DNA of 64,000 bases from Frondihabitans sp. PhB188 (GTDB lineage Bacteria; Actinomycetota; Actinomycetes; Actinomycetales; Microbacteriaceae), in assembly GCF_003752365.1 (NCBI RefSeq), contig NZ_RJUO01000005.1:62001-126000 (forward strand), written 5' to 3'. Each line of letters opens with the position of its first letter. Position 1 is the first letter of the stretch. Positions 9,706 through 18,243 of the stretch are shown here, in pieces. The translations under genes were made by a program, and so were the position numbers. The notes under the pieces were generated by a model. The model ran no database searches and was not told the DNA's origin. It saw only the letters and a list, made by a program, of their open reading frames with translations.

Positions 9706-10662
9706 ATGTCCGTCCCCACCACCCCGAACGGCTCGCCCCCGCAGCTCCCGGCCCGCGAGCGCAACCGCCGCCCGCTGATCATCGGCATCATCGCCGCGAT
9801 CGTCGTCATCGCGATCGTCGTCGTCATCATCGTCGTCAACCGCCCGTCGTCGTCGACGGCCGGCGAGGCGAAGACCGTGTCGATCGGCGTCGCCGACGGG
9901 TCCGAGCCGTACTGGAAGACCTACTCGAAGCTCGCGAAAGAGAAGTACAACGTCACGATCAAGCTCGTGAACTTCTCGAACTACACGCAGCCGAATCCCG
10001 CGCTCTCGCAGGGGCAGCTCGACCTCAACGAGTTCCAGCACATCCAGTACCTGGCCAACTACAACGTGACGACCGGCGACGACCTCCAGCCGATCGGCGC
10101 CACCGCCGTCTACCCGCTGCCGCTCTACTCGACCGAGTACACCGACGCGTCCGACCTTCCCGCCGACGCCAAGGTCGCCGTTCCGAACGACGCCGTCAAC
10201 GAGGCGCGCGGCCTGCTCGTGCTCCAGGCTGCCGGCGTCCTCACCCTGAAAGACGGCGGCACCGCCTTCTCGACTGTCACCGACATCGAGACTCACAAGG
10301 TCGACGTCACCGCCCTCTCGGCCGACCAGACGGCGGGCGCCCTCAAGAGCGGCTCGGTCGCCGCGGCGATCGTCAACCAGAACTTCGCCACCCAGGCCGG
10401 CCTCACCGCGAAGCAGGCGATCTTCAAGGACGACCCCTCGTCGTCGAGTGCCGCGCCCTACGTCAACGTGTTCGTCGCCGCCAAGAAGGATTCCGACAAC
10501 GAGCTCTACCTGAACCTGGCGAAGCTCTACCACACGGCCAGCGTCGAGAAGGGCGTGCAGGAAGCCAACAACGACACGGCCGTGTTCCGCCAGACGAGCG
10601 CCGCCGACCTGCAGAAGGAGCTCGCCACCGTCGAGTCCGACGCCAAGGCTGCGTCGAAGTAG
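9706..10662 (+). CDS. metQ: MetQ-like methionine ABC transporter substrate-binding protein (membrane-anchored)
   Basis: 318 aa. The NLPA/MetQ domain starts near residue 58 (VSIGVADGSEPYWKTY) and shows LVNFSNYTQPNPALSQGQLDLNEFQHIQYL, IGATAVYPLPLYS and VAVPNDAVNEARGLLVLQAAGVL, all characteristic of methionine-binding lipoproteins. Instead of a lipobox the N-terminus has a polar leader (about 22 residues) and one very hydrophobic Ile/Val helix (about 23-45), so it is likely held by a transmembrane anchor. First gene of metQNI; its TAG shares one base with the GTG of metN. GGAAAGAGG precedes the ATG. Confidence 0.9.
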   Translation: MSVPTTPNGSPPQLPARERNRRPLIIGIIAAIVVIAIVVVIIVVNRPSSSTAGEAKTVSIGVADGSEPYWKTYSKLAKEKYNVTIKLVNFSNYTQPNPALSQGQLDLNEFQHIQYLANYNVTTGDDLQPIGATAVYPLPLYSTEYTDASDLPADAKVAVPNDAVNEARGLLVLQAAGVLTLKDGGTAFSTVTDIETHKVDVTALSADQTAGALKSGSVAAAIVNQNFATQAGLTAKQAIFKDDPSSSSAAPYVNVFVAAKKDSDNELYLNLAKLYHTASVEKGVQEANNDTAVFRQTSAADLQKELATVESDAKAASK

Positions 10663-11693
10663 TGACTGGCGAAGCGCTCGTCCGGCTCGAGGGCGTCAGC
10701 AAGGTCTACGACACCCCCGCCGGGCGGCGCACCGCGGTCGACGACGTCTCGCTCGAAGTCCAAGCCGGCGAGATCCTCGGCGTCATCGGCTACTCCGGAG
10801 CCGGCAAGTCGACGCTGGTCCGCCTCGTGAACGCGCTCGAGCTCCCGACCTCCGGCCGGGTGTTCATCGGGGCGCAGGAACTCACCGCCCTCTCCGAGCG
10901 CGACCGCCGCGGGGTCCGCCAGGGCATCGGCATGATCTTCCAGCAGTTCAACCTGTTCCGCTCGCGCACCGTCGCCGGAAACGTCGCCTACCCGCTGCGC
11001 GTCGCCGGCCTCGGCAAGGCGGAGCGCGACGCCCGCACCGCCGAGCTTCTCGACTTCGTCGGGCTGCTCGACCGCGCGCACAGCTACCCGGAGCAGCTCT
11101 CGGGCGGCCAGAAGCAGCGTGTCGGCATCGCCCGGGCGCTCGCGACGAACCCGCGGCTGCTCCTGGCCGACGAGGCGACGAGCGCGCTCGACCCCGAGAC
11201 CACCGCCGACGTCCTGGCGCTCCTCAAGCGGGTCAACCGCGACCTCGGCGTCACGATCATCGTCATCACGCACGAGATGGACGCCATCCGCGCCATCGCC
11301 GACCGCGTGGCGGTCATGGACGGCGGCCGCATCGTCGAGAGCGGCCCGGTCTACGACGTCTTCGCGAAGCCGACCACGCCGGCCGCGGCGCGCTTCGTCC
11401 GGTCGGTCCTGCAGGATCGCCCCTCTCCCGAGACGCTCGAGCGCCTGCGGCAGAGCCACCCCGGGCGGATCGCCACCGTGCAGGTCGCCGAGATCCCCGG
11501 CTTCATCGGGGTGGTGACCTCCGCGTTCGCGGAGCACGGCGTTACGGCCGACCTCATCTTCGGCGGCATCAGCGAGCTGCAGCAGCGGCCCGTCGGCGCC
11601 CTGACGTACGAGCTTGCCGGCGACGACGCGGCGATCGACGCCGCCCTCGACGGGCTTTCCGCCCGCGGTATCGACTGGAACGAGGAGCGCTGA
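10662..11693 (+). CDS. metN: Methionine ABC transporter ATP-binding protein
   Basis: 343 aa with a GTG start overlapping the metQ stop. Walker A is GYSGAGKST (about residue 44), the Q-loop IFQQFNLF, signature LSGGQKQR, Walker B LLLADEAT and the H-loop VITHEMD. After about residue 265 there is a NIL regulatory domain (ATVQVAEIPGFIGVVTSAF), which in E. coli MetN binds methionine and trans-inhibits transport. Powers MetI/MetQ methionine uptake. Its TGA overlaps the metI ATG (TGATG). Confidence 0.95.
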   Translation: MTGEALVRLEGVSKVYDTPAGRRTAVDDVSLEVQAGEILGVIGYSGAGKSTLVRLVNALELPTSGRVFIGAQELTALSERDRRGVRQGIGMIFQQFNLFRSRTVAGNVAYPLRVAGLGKAERDARTAELLDFVGLLDRAHSYPEQLSGGQKQRVGIARALATNPRLLLADEATSALDPETTADVLALLKRVNRDLGVTIIVITHEMDAIRAIADRVAVMDGGRIVESGPVYDVFAKPTTPAAARFVRSVLQDRPSPETLERLRQSHPGRIATVQVAEIPGFIGVVTSAFAEHGVTADLIFGGISELQQRPVGALTYELAGDDAAIDAALDGLSARGIDWNEER

Positions 11694-12352
11694 TGGACTT
11701 CTTCCTCAGCAACATCGACGTGTTCGTGACGGCCATCGGGCAGACGCTCTACATGGTGGTCATCTCGATCCTGATCGCCGGGATCCTGGGCCTTGCGCTC
11801 GGGATCGGCCTCTACGTGACGCGGCCGGGCAACCTGCTCGGCAACCGGGTCACCTTCACGGTGCTCAACGTCGTCGTCAACATCGTGCGCCCGATCCCGT
11901 TCGTCATCTTCATCGCCGCCGTATCGCCCCTCACGTCGGCGGTCGTCGGCACGACGATCGGCCCGAACGCGGCCACCTTCGCGCTGTCGCTCGCGGCCGC
12001 CTTCGCGGTGTCGCGCATCGTCGAGCAGAGCCTCGTCGGCATCGAGCCCGGCGTGATCGAGGCGGCCCGGGCCGTGGGCGCCGGCCCGATCCGCATCATC
12101 TTCACCGTGCTGATCCCCGAGGGGCTCGGCCCGCTCATCCTCGGCTACACCTTCATCTTCGTCGGCATCGTCGACATGTCGGCCCAGGCCGGACTGATCG
12201 GCGGCGGCGGCCTCGGCGACTTCGCGGTCACCTACGGCAGTCAGCGCTACAACTGGCCGGTCGTCTACATCACCGTCGCGACGATCATCGTGCTGGTGCA
12301 GCTCGGCCAGTTCGGGGGCAACGCGTTGGCGCGTCGGGCGCTGAGGCGTTAG
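11693..12352 (+). CDS. metI: Methionine ABC transporter permease
   Basis: 219 aa, five predicted transmembrane helices. The EAA-type cytoplasmic loop that docks MetN is visible as GVIEAARAVGAGPIRIIFTVLIPEGLGP (about residues 122-150). Length matches MetI (about 215-225). Last gene of metQNI. The stop codon lies inside the first copy of the 26-bp tandem repeat at 12348-12425. Confidence 0.94.
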   Translation: MDFFLSNIDVFVTAIGQTLYMVVISILIAGILGLALGIGLYVTRPGNLLGNRVTFTVLNVVVNIVRPIPFVIFIAAVSPLTSAVVGTTIGPNAATFALSLAAAFAVSRIVEQSLVGIEPGVIEAARAVGAGPIRIIFTVLIPEGLGPLILGYTFIFVGIVDMSAQAGLIGGGGLGDFAVTYGSQRYNWPVVYITVATIIVLVQLGQFGGNALARRALRR

Positions 12353-12425
12353 AAGCGGCCGCAGGCGCCAGTCGTTAGAACCGGCCGCAGGCGCCAGACG
12401 TGAGAAGCGGCCGCAGGCGTGGGTC
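12348..12425. repeat. Three tandem 26-bp repeats at the metI 3' end
   Basis: Units start at 12348, 12374 and 12400, each beginning GTTAGAAGCGGCCGCAGGCG or a 1-2 base variant (GTTAGAACC, GTGAGAAGC). The metI stop codon is in unit 1. Period is exactly 26 bp. No coding or structural role visible. Confidence 0.75.
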
Positions 12426-12459
12426 AAGGCGGCGGTGTGGGCGGGTCCGGGTCGGATCG

Positions 12460-12501
12460 GGCGGGTCTCCGGAGACACGCCGAATCCGACCAGCCCCCGC
12501 C
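12460..12501. terminator. Long hairpin between metI and patB (bidirectional terminator candidate)
   Basis: The stretch forms three nested stems: GGTCGGAT with ATCCGACC, GGCG with CGCC, and GTCTCC with GGAGAC, separated by 1-2 base internal mismatches. It sits between two convergent genes, the expected place for a shared terminator. No U-tract follows, as is common in high-GC actinobacteria. Confidence 0.55.
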
Positions 12502-12547
12502 GAAGCAGCGCGTGCCGACAGCGGGGCAGGCGGCAGCAACCGCCCGA

Positions 12548-13741
12548 TCAGGCGACGTGCCAGACCGGCTCCGACTGCGTGCTCGACGGGTAGGCCGACG
12601 CGATGCGCGCCACGGCCTCGCGCAGGGTGTCGGGCGAGCAGGCCAGGTTGAGGCGGGCGAAGCCCCGGCCCTCGGCGCCGAATCCGAGGCCGGAGTTGAG
12701 CGCGACGTAGGCGTTCTCGCGGAGGGGCACGGCCGGGTCGTCGCCCAGGCCGAGGCCGCGGAAGTCGAGCCACGCCAGGTACCCGGCCCGCGGGCGGTGG
12801 TAGACGACGCCCGGCAGCTGCTCGGCGAGCAGGGCGTTCAGGAGCCGGTCGTTGGCCACGACGCGGGCGATCGCCTCGTCGAGCCAGTCGACCGCCGTCG
12901 AGAAGGCGGCGATGTTGGCGTGCAGCCCGAGGATGCTCGTGCGGCAGGCCACCTCGTCGTTGAACGTGTCGAGCAGGGCGGCCGAGCGGCCGTCACCGGC
13001 GACGACGACGGAGCACTTCACGCCGGCGAGGTTCCAGCCCTTGCTGGCCGACGTCACGACGACCGAGCGGGCGCCGGCCGAGGCCGCGATCGGCGCGAAC
13101 GGCGAGAAGACGACGCCGGGGTGGGTCAGGGGGCCGTGGATCTCGTCGCTGATCACGAGCACGTCGTACTTCGCAGCGAGGCCGGCGAGCGCCCTCAGGG
13201 TCGCGGGCTCGTGCACGAGGCCGACCGGGTTGTGCGGGTTGCAGAGCAGGAAGACGCGCACTCCCTGCGCGAAAGCCTGCTCGAGCCCGGCGAGGTCGAG
13301 GCTCCACACGCCCCACTTCTCGAGCAGCGGGATGGTCTCGACCTGACATCGGGCCTCCTCGACGAGCTCGAAGAAGGGCGGGTAGACGGGAGGCGCGATC
13401 GCGACGCGGCCGCCGTCCGGGAGCGCGACACGGAGGGTCTCGACGATGCCGACGCTGACGTCGGTGGCGATGTGGACGCGCTCGGGGGCGACGTCCCAGC
13501 CCCAGCGGTCGACGGCGAAGCGGGCGAAGGCGGGCGCGAGCGGGCCGGGGCCGTCGAGGTAGCCGAGGTCGGACGACCGGACGCGCGCGATCAGCGCCTC
13601 CTCGATGGCGGGGGCGATCCCGTAGTCCATCTCGGCGACGAACAGCGGGAGCACGTCGGGGGCGAAGCGCGTCCACTTGATGCTGGTGCGGGCGGCACGG
13701 ATGTCCTGCGTCGGGTCCAGCTCGTCGATGCGGTCGGCCAT
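12548..13741 (-). CDS. patB: PatB/MalY-type C-S lyase (cystathionine beta-lyase)
   Basis: 397 aa, fold-type I PLP enzyme. Landmarks: FVAEMDYGIAP, GYLDG, PVYPPFFE, CNPHNPVG, ISDEIHGPLTHPG and the PLP-lysine segment SASKGWNLAGVKCS. This combination is typical of MalY/PatB enzymes, which cleave cystathionine or cysteine conjugates to homocysteine, pyruvate and ammonia. Start is the ATG at 13741 because GGGAGG lies 9-14 bp before it; an in-frame ATG at 13762 is upstream of that site. Convergent with metQNI, which suggests a shared sulfur amino-acid role. Confidence 0.88.
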   Translation of the reverse strand: MADRIDELDPTQDIRAARTSIKWTRFAPDVLPLFVAEMDYGIAPAIEEALIARVRSSDLGYLDGPGPLAPAFARFAVDRWGWDVAPERVHIATDVSVGIVETLRVALPDGGRVAIAPPVYPPFFELVEEARCQVETIPLLEKWGVWSLDLAGLEQAFAQGVRVFLLCNPHNPVGLVHEPATLRALAGLAAKYDVLVISDEIHGPLTHPGVVFSPFAPIAASAGARSVVVTSASKGWNLAGVKCSVVVAGDGRSAALLDTFNDEVACRTSILGLHANIAAFSTAVDWLDEAIARVVANDRLLNALLAEQLPGVVYHRPRAGYLAWLDFRGLGLGDDPAVPLRENAYVALNSGLGFGAEGRGFARLNLACSPDTLREAVARIASAYPSSTQSEPVWHVA

Positions 13742-13807
13742 GAAACAATCGTCCTCCCTCACCGCCGCAATAGCGACCCGCGCGTCACGCGGCGTCGCAC
13801 GCGCGCG

Positions 13808-13930
13808 CCCCCTCCCTCCCCCGCCCCTCCTCCCTCGCCCCTCCTCCCCCCCCCTTCCCGGCCGGTGAGGGGTCGCTGGTTGCTGGCGGCGAGGCTCGCG
13901 CCGAGCAACCAGCGACTCCTCACCGGCCGG
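13808..13930. repeat. Hairpin element copy A with C-rich tract
   Basis: A pyrimidine tract of C and T blocks (13808-13859) runs into a 73-nt hairpin (13858-13930). The left arm CCGGCCGGTGAGGGGTCGCT pairs with the right arm AGCGACTCCTCACCGGCCGG; the full stem is 27 bp with one G-T pair and a 19-nt loop. G7 follows at once. The 29-bp right arm from 13900 is identical to copy B (19542-19570). Not a gene. Confidence 0.8.
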
Positions 13931-13956
13931 GGGGGTGCGCAGGCGCAGGCGCGCAG

Positions 13957-13980
13957 GCGCGCAGGCGCGCGCCTGCGCGC
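13957..13980. repeat. 24-bp perfect GC palindrome before glycosyltransferase
   Basis: A perfect palindrome with centre GGCGCGCGCC, embedded in a GCGCAGGC-type short tandem array (13936-13984). It ends 15 bp before the ATG at 13996, so it would form a strong hairpin in the mRNA leader covering the ribosome binding region. Confidence 0.6.
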
Positions 13981-13995
13981 AGGTAGGCTCGGCGG

Positions 13996-14685
13996 ATGGT
14001 CACCGTCGTGCTCCCCTGGCGCCCTCAGCCCTCCCGTCTCCCCGCGTTCGACGATGTCCGCGCCTGGTACGCGGCGAACCTGCCCGACGCCGAGGTCGTC
14101 ACGGTCGACAGCGACGACGACGTCTTCGTGCTCGCCCGCTGCCGCAACCTGGGCGTCGCGGGCGTTGCAGACGGCGACGTGGTCGTGATCGGCGACGCCG
14201 ACACGATCCCGGAGCTCGCACCTCTGCACGAGGCGATCGCGGCCGCCCCGACCTCGGGTGTGGTCCACCTCCCCTACGACGAGTACCGCTGGCTGGGGCG
14301 CGAGGGCACCGCCGCGTTCCGAGATGGCACGCCTCTCGCCGACTGCGACTTCGAGCTCGTCCGCGGGGCCTGCTCGGGCGTCTACGTGACGACCCCGGAG
14401 ACGTGGCGGAGCCACGGCGGCCAGGACGAGCGATTCCGCGGCTGGGGCTTCGAGGACGCCGCCTGGTACATCGCGCACGAGACGCTCCTCGGCGAGCCCC
14501 CGCGGCGCCATGTCGGCCGCGTCTTCGCCCTGCACCACACCGCCGAGGTCCGCGAGGGTCCCGACTACGACGCGAACGCGGCCCGCATGCAGCGCTACCG
14601 CGACGTGTCGGGCGACCCCGAGGCCATGGCCCGCTTCATGTTCGACGTGACCGCGTCGAACGCGCGGGTCCGCCCCGGGCTCTGA
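13996..14685 (+). CDS. GT-A fold glycosyltransferase (galactosyltransferase-like)
   Basis: 229 aa, no signal peptide. It opens VTVVLPWRPQPSRLPAF, has a DxD-type metal site in VVVIGDADTIP (about residues 64-74), and ends with the acceptor-site motif RGWGFEDAAWYIA (about 152-164), the form found in the C-terminal subdomain of beta-1,4-galactosyltransferases and polypeptide GalNAc-transferase-like enzymes. Probably adds a hexose to a surface glycan. The last 91 bp overlap, antisense, the end of the GT1 gene. First gene inside the hairpin-bracketed module. Confidence 0.75.
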   Translation: MVTVVLPWRPQPSRLPAFDDVRAWYAANLPDAEVVTVDSDDDVFVLARCRNLGVAGVADGDVVVIGDADTIPELAPLHEAIAAAPTSGVVHLPYDEYRWLGREGTAAFRDGTPLADCDFELVRGACSGVYVTTPETWRSHGGQDERFRGWGFEDAAWYIAHETLLGEPPRRHVGRVFALHHTAEVREGPDYDANAARMQRYRDVSGDPEAMARFMFDVTASNARVRPGL

Positions 14686-15923
14686 CGCAGATCCTGCGCC
14701 AGCCGCACCAGCCCGTCCGCGGGCAGTGCGAGCACTGTGCGCAGCGCGTCTTCCAGCTCGCCCGCCGTCGCCGTGTTGGGAGCGAGCGCGACCCCGAACC
14801 CAGCCCGCTCGATGGCCTCTGCACCGGCGAACTGGTCGGTCGAGAACGGCAGCACGAGCAGCGGCACGCCCGCCGTCATCGCTTCGGTCACGCTGTTGTT
14901 GCCGCCGTGGGTAACGGCCGCGGCCGCCTTTCCGAGCAGGGTCACCTGAGGTAAGAACTCCCTCACGAGCCAGGTCGCAGGAACTGCCCCGAGCTCGCCC
15001 CGGTCAGCCGATCCGAGCGCCACGGCCGCCCGCAGCCCCAGCGAGTTCAACGCCGTGACGACGCGCGCGACCACGTCGGCCCGCACCGACAGGAACGATC
15101 CGAAGCTCACGTAGACGAACGGCTCGTCTGACAACGCCAGCCACTCCTCGACCTCGGCGTCGGGCGGCTCGACGCGCACGGACGACCCGAGGAACGCGTG
15201 GGGCGGAAGCGGGCGCGCCGGGTCGTGCAGCTCAGCGGGGTAGTTGAGCAGGAGCAGCTCCCCGTGCTCGGAGAACGCCGACTCGCTGGGCGGGGCCTGC
15301 GGGTCGAGCTCGGCGAGCGCCGTGTTCCACTCGGCCGTGAACGACTCGCTGACCCGCTCGCACAGGTCGCGCAGGTCGCGGAGGGCGTCGGCGTCCGGGC
15401 TGAAAGCCCGCGGCCACGACGGCGGGTAGCCGTAGACCTCGCCGGCGACGGGCAGCGCGCTCGGATGGCCGAGAACGACGTCGGCGTACGGGATCCTGCC
15501 CGCGGTCAGTGCCAGTCGGGCGCTGTAGGCGAGGTGATCGACGACGATGTGGTCGGGCTGCACCTCGTCGACGACGCGCAGCACCGCGCGCGCGGTCGCG
15601 ACGGGCTGCCACATGAGGTCGGTCAGCCGCTCCGCCGCCTGGTAGGCGAGCGTCTCGACCATCCCCTCGCGGGTGGCGTCGAAGAAGCCGCGGAGCGAGT
15701 CGTCCTCGCCCTCGGGCTGGTCCTCGGCGCGGATGATCCCGGGGTTCGACCCGCGCGCCAGGGCGAGGTCGACCCGCTCGAACCCGAACGACTCGACGAT
15801 CGACGCGGTGGCGCTGCCGGTGGCGACGACGACGCGCTCGCCCCGCTCGAGCCAGGCCGTGCCGAGGGTGGCCAGCGGGAGCAGGTGCGACGCGTAGTCG
15901 GGACTGATGATCAGCAGTGTCAT
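14595..15923 (-). CDS. GT1-family glycosyltransferase (UDP-glycosyltransferase/MGT type)
   Basis: 442 aa, GT-B fold. The N-terminal domain starts TLLIISPDYASHLLPLATLGTAWLERG. The donor domain shows VYVSFGSFLS and the signature THGGNNSVTEAMTAGVPLLVLPFSTDQF (about residues 350-378) of macrolide/antibiotic UDP-glycosyltransferases. It likely glycosylates a small molecule or a lipid-linked acceptor. Its ATG overlaps the TGA of the HEAT-GT4 gene (ATGA), so the two are translationally coupled. Confidence 0.87.
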   Translation of the reverse strand: MTLLIISPDYASHLLPLATLGTAWLERGERVVVATGSATASIVESFGFERVDLALARGSNPGIIRAEDQPEGEDDSLRGFFDATREGMVETLAYQAAERLTDLMWQPVATARAVLRVVDEVQPDHIVVDHLAYSARLALTAGRIPYADVVLGHPSALPVAGEVYGYPPSWPRAFSPDADALRDLRDLCERVSESFTAEWNTALAELDPQAPPSESAFSEHGELLLLNYPAELHDPARPLPPHAFLGSSVRVEPPDAEVEEWLALSDEPFVYVSFGSFLSVRADVVARVVTALNSLGLRAAVALGSADRGELGAVPATWLVREFLPQVTLLGKAAAAVTHGGNNSVTEAMTAGVPLLVLPFSTDQFAGAEAIERAGFGVALAPNTATAGELEDALRTVLALPADGLVRLAQDLRQSPGRTRAFDAVTSNMKRAMASGSPDTSR

Positions 15924-18091
15924 CGTGCCGCGAAGCTCCAGTCGCGCAGGGCGGCCTCGTCGTCGTGGACGCCCCCGTAGACCGAGCCGAGTGCCGCCGC
16001 CATCGCCTGGATGGTGAAGTCCTTCTCGACGGTGCGGCGCGACCGGGCGGCACGATCCTCCGAGGGCTCGGAGCCGCTGGCGCGCAGTGCGCCGTCGACG
16101 GCCGCGCCGAGCTGCGCCCCGTCCCACGTCTGGGTGAGGAAGCCGGTGACGCCGCGCTCGACGTAGGTCGCCGGGCCGCCGCCGTCGGGAGCCACGACGA
16201 GCAGGCCCGACCCCATCGCCTCGAGCAGCGCGATGCCGAACTCCTCCTTCAGGCTTCCGCACACGTAGACGCCGCGGCCGGAGCTGAGACCGGGCAGGCC
16301 GAAGCGCGCGGCGGCCACCCAGCGGGCGACGGTGTCGTTGGGGCGGTGCCCGGGCAGGATCAGGCCGGCGTCACGGCGTCGGTCGGCGGGCACGACGGCG
16401 TCCATCAGGGCGAGCTGCTCGCGCTCGTCGCCGCTCGGCGCCTCGAGGTTGCCGCCGATCACGAGGAGGTTGGCGCGGTCACGCAAGTCGCTCTCGGCCC
16501 AGGCCGACACGATGGTGGCCATCCCCTTGACCCGGTGCAGACGTCCGACGCTCACGATCAGCGGCAGCGAGCGGCGCGCCTCGGGGAGCTCCCCGACGAG
16601 CTCGCGGAGCTCGGCCAGGGGCATGCTGGCCTCGGCGCCGTCGGCGTGAGCCCGGGCCTCGGCCACGGCCCGGTCGACGACGACGAGGTCGATGCCCTCG
16701 GGCACGACGGTGTGGCGCTCGGGGTGCGCCGTGATGTCGATGCCGACGAGCTCCCGCATGTCGCGCTCGAGCGAGGGGCGGGGAAAGAGCACGGTGTGGG
16801 CGGCGTCAGCCGCGAGTTCCTGCACCAGCCGGCTTCGGAACCAGTAGTGCTCGCGCTCGTCGACCTCGCCGAAGTTCTCTCTCGTCACCGAGCCCGACAG
16901 GTCGAGCGACTGGATGACCGCGTGCGGATCGGGCGCGACCGTGAAGACGACGGGCACGTCGAGCTCGCGGGCCACGTCGGCCGCCGCCAGGCTGCCCACG
17001 TCGGCCATCCGAAGGTGCAGCACGTCGACCCCGCCGCTGGCGCGCAGGATCCGGCGGATCCCCCGTCGAGCCGCGACGCGCAGGGGCCACGCGTCGGCCG
17101 ACGCCACGGGCTCGCTGAGGAGCGGGATCCGGCCGTAGTGGTGGCCCGACTCGGAGGCCGCGATCTCGGAGACGCTCTCGATCGCTCCCGCCACCGATCC
17201 GCGGGAGAGGGTGAGCACGCGGTCGACCGACTCGGTCCGCGCCAGCTCGTCGCCCAGGCGGACGAGCAGGGTCGCGATGCCGCCGTTGTCGCCGCTGCCC
17301 GCCTGGGTGAGGTCGGCGTCGATGTCGGCGTGCAGGAAGAGCTGGGCCACGGTGAGGCCCGATGCCGGAGAACCCGTGCCGTCGGCGCTCCGCTCGGTGT
17401 CGTCTCCGCCGGCGGCGAGGTCGACCAGCGCCATGCGAGCGACCTGGGCCAGGAACCCGTCGCCGGCGCAGAGTCCCTCGACGGCCCTCGCCGCGCGACG
17501 GTCGCCGCGCCGCTGCCCGAGGGCGGCGACGGCGGCGACGCGGACCCGCTCGTCCTCGCGGGCGTCTTCGGCAAGGGAGAGGAGAGGCCGGGTGGCGACC
17601 GCCCCGCGGACGAGTCCGAGCGTCTCGACCACCCGGTAGCGGGCTGCGACGTCGCGGACGCCCAGGAGCGCCCCTTCGAGGCCGACGGCCACGAGGTCGG
17701 GCACCTGCGGCGACCACTGCTCGAGGGTGCGCTGCGCGACCATGCCGCCGAATCCGCCGCCGACCACGAGCCCGACGAGGCGCCCGATGGTGTCCGCCCG
17801 CGGGAGACGCGAGCCCAGGGCACCCGCGGCGTGCTCGCGCAGGAATCCCCGCTCGCTCGACAGGAGGGCGGACAGGAGGGCGTCGGCCTGCTCGTCGACG
17901 ACCTCGGCCAGAGCATGGGTCGCGGCGATCGCGGTGAGCTGGTCGTCGCTCCCGATCGCGTCGGCCAGGAGGCGGATCGTGCGGACGCCGCCGGTGCGTC
18001 CGGCCTCGAAGGCGAGGTCGTCGGCGAGCCGCATCGCATCGATCAGGCGGTCGGCTTCTCGGACGGCGTCGAGCGAGGTCTGGATTCCCAT
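15920..18091 (-). CDS. HEAT-repeat / GT4 glycosyltransferase fusion
   Basis: 723 aa from the ATG at 18091; an in-frame ATG at 18139 is possible but its extra 16 codons have poor codon bias. Residues about 1-240 are Ala/Leu-rich helical repeats like HEAT (AAATHALAEVVDE, REHAAGALGSRL, VRVAAVAALGQRRGDRRA). Residues about 260-723 are a GT4 GT-B enzyme: DNGGIATLLVRLGDEL at the start of the acceptor domain, SVGRLHRVKGMATIV, then SLKEEFGIALLEAMGSGLLVVAPDGGGP with the EX7E pair. The repeat domain probably docks a partner or acceptor. Divergent from the pyruvyltransferase. Confidence 0.82.
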   Translation of the reverse strand: MGIQTSLDAVREADRLIDAMRLADDLAFEAGRTGGVRTIRLLADAIGSDDQLTAIAATHALAEVVDEQADALLSALLSSERGFLREHAAGALGSRLPRADTIGRLVGLVVGGGFGGMVAQRTLEQWSPQVPDLVAVGLEGALLGVRDVAARYRVVETLGLVRGAVATRPLLSLAEDAREDERVRVAAVAALGQRRGDRRAARAVEGLCAGDGFLAQVARMALVDLAAGGDDTERSADGTGSPASGLTVAQLFLHADIDADLTQAGSGDNGGIATLLVRLGDELARTESVDRVLTLSRGSVAGAIESVSEIAASESGHHYGRIPLLSEPVASADAWPLRVAARRGIRRILRASGGVDVLHLRMADVGSLAAADVARELDVPVVFTVAPDPHAVIQSLDLSGSVTRENFGEVDEREHYWFRSRLVQELAADAAHTVLFPRPSLERDMRELVGIDITAHPERHTVVPEGIDLVVVDRAVAEARAHADGAEASMPLAELRELVGELPEARRSLPLIVSVGRLHRVKGMATIVSAWAESDLRDRANLLVIGGNLEAPSGDEREQLALMDAVVPADRRRDAGLILPGHRPNDTVARWVAAARFGLPGLSSGRGVYVCGSLKEEFGIALLEAMGSGLLVVAPDGGGPATYVERGVTGFLTQTWDGAQLGAAVDGALRASGSEPSEDRAARSRRTVEKDFTIQAMAAALGSVYGGVHDDEAALRDWSFAAR

Positions 18092-18243
18092 GGTGCGTCG
18101 GCTTTCGAAGGGATCGGGGTACAGGGGTACACGCCTCATGACGAAGCCTGCGACGGAACTCTAGGCCGTCGAGATGCATTCCGCCTCTCGTCGAGTCAGT
18201 AGCATCGGACGGCCCCCTTCGCTCAACCCTTCCGGAGACGCTC

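Noticed and set aside
18091-18139. Upstream ATG of the HEAT-GT4 gene
   Set aside because: The added 16 codons have poor third-position GC and no ribosome binding site; the ATG at 18091 is preferred, though not proven.
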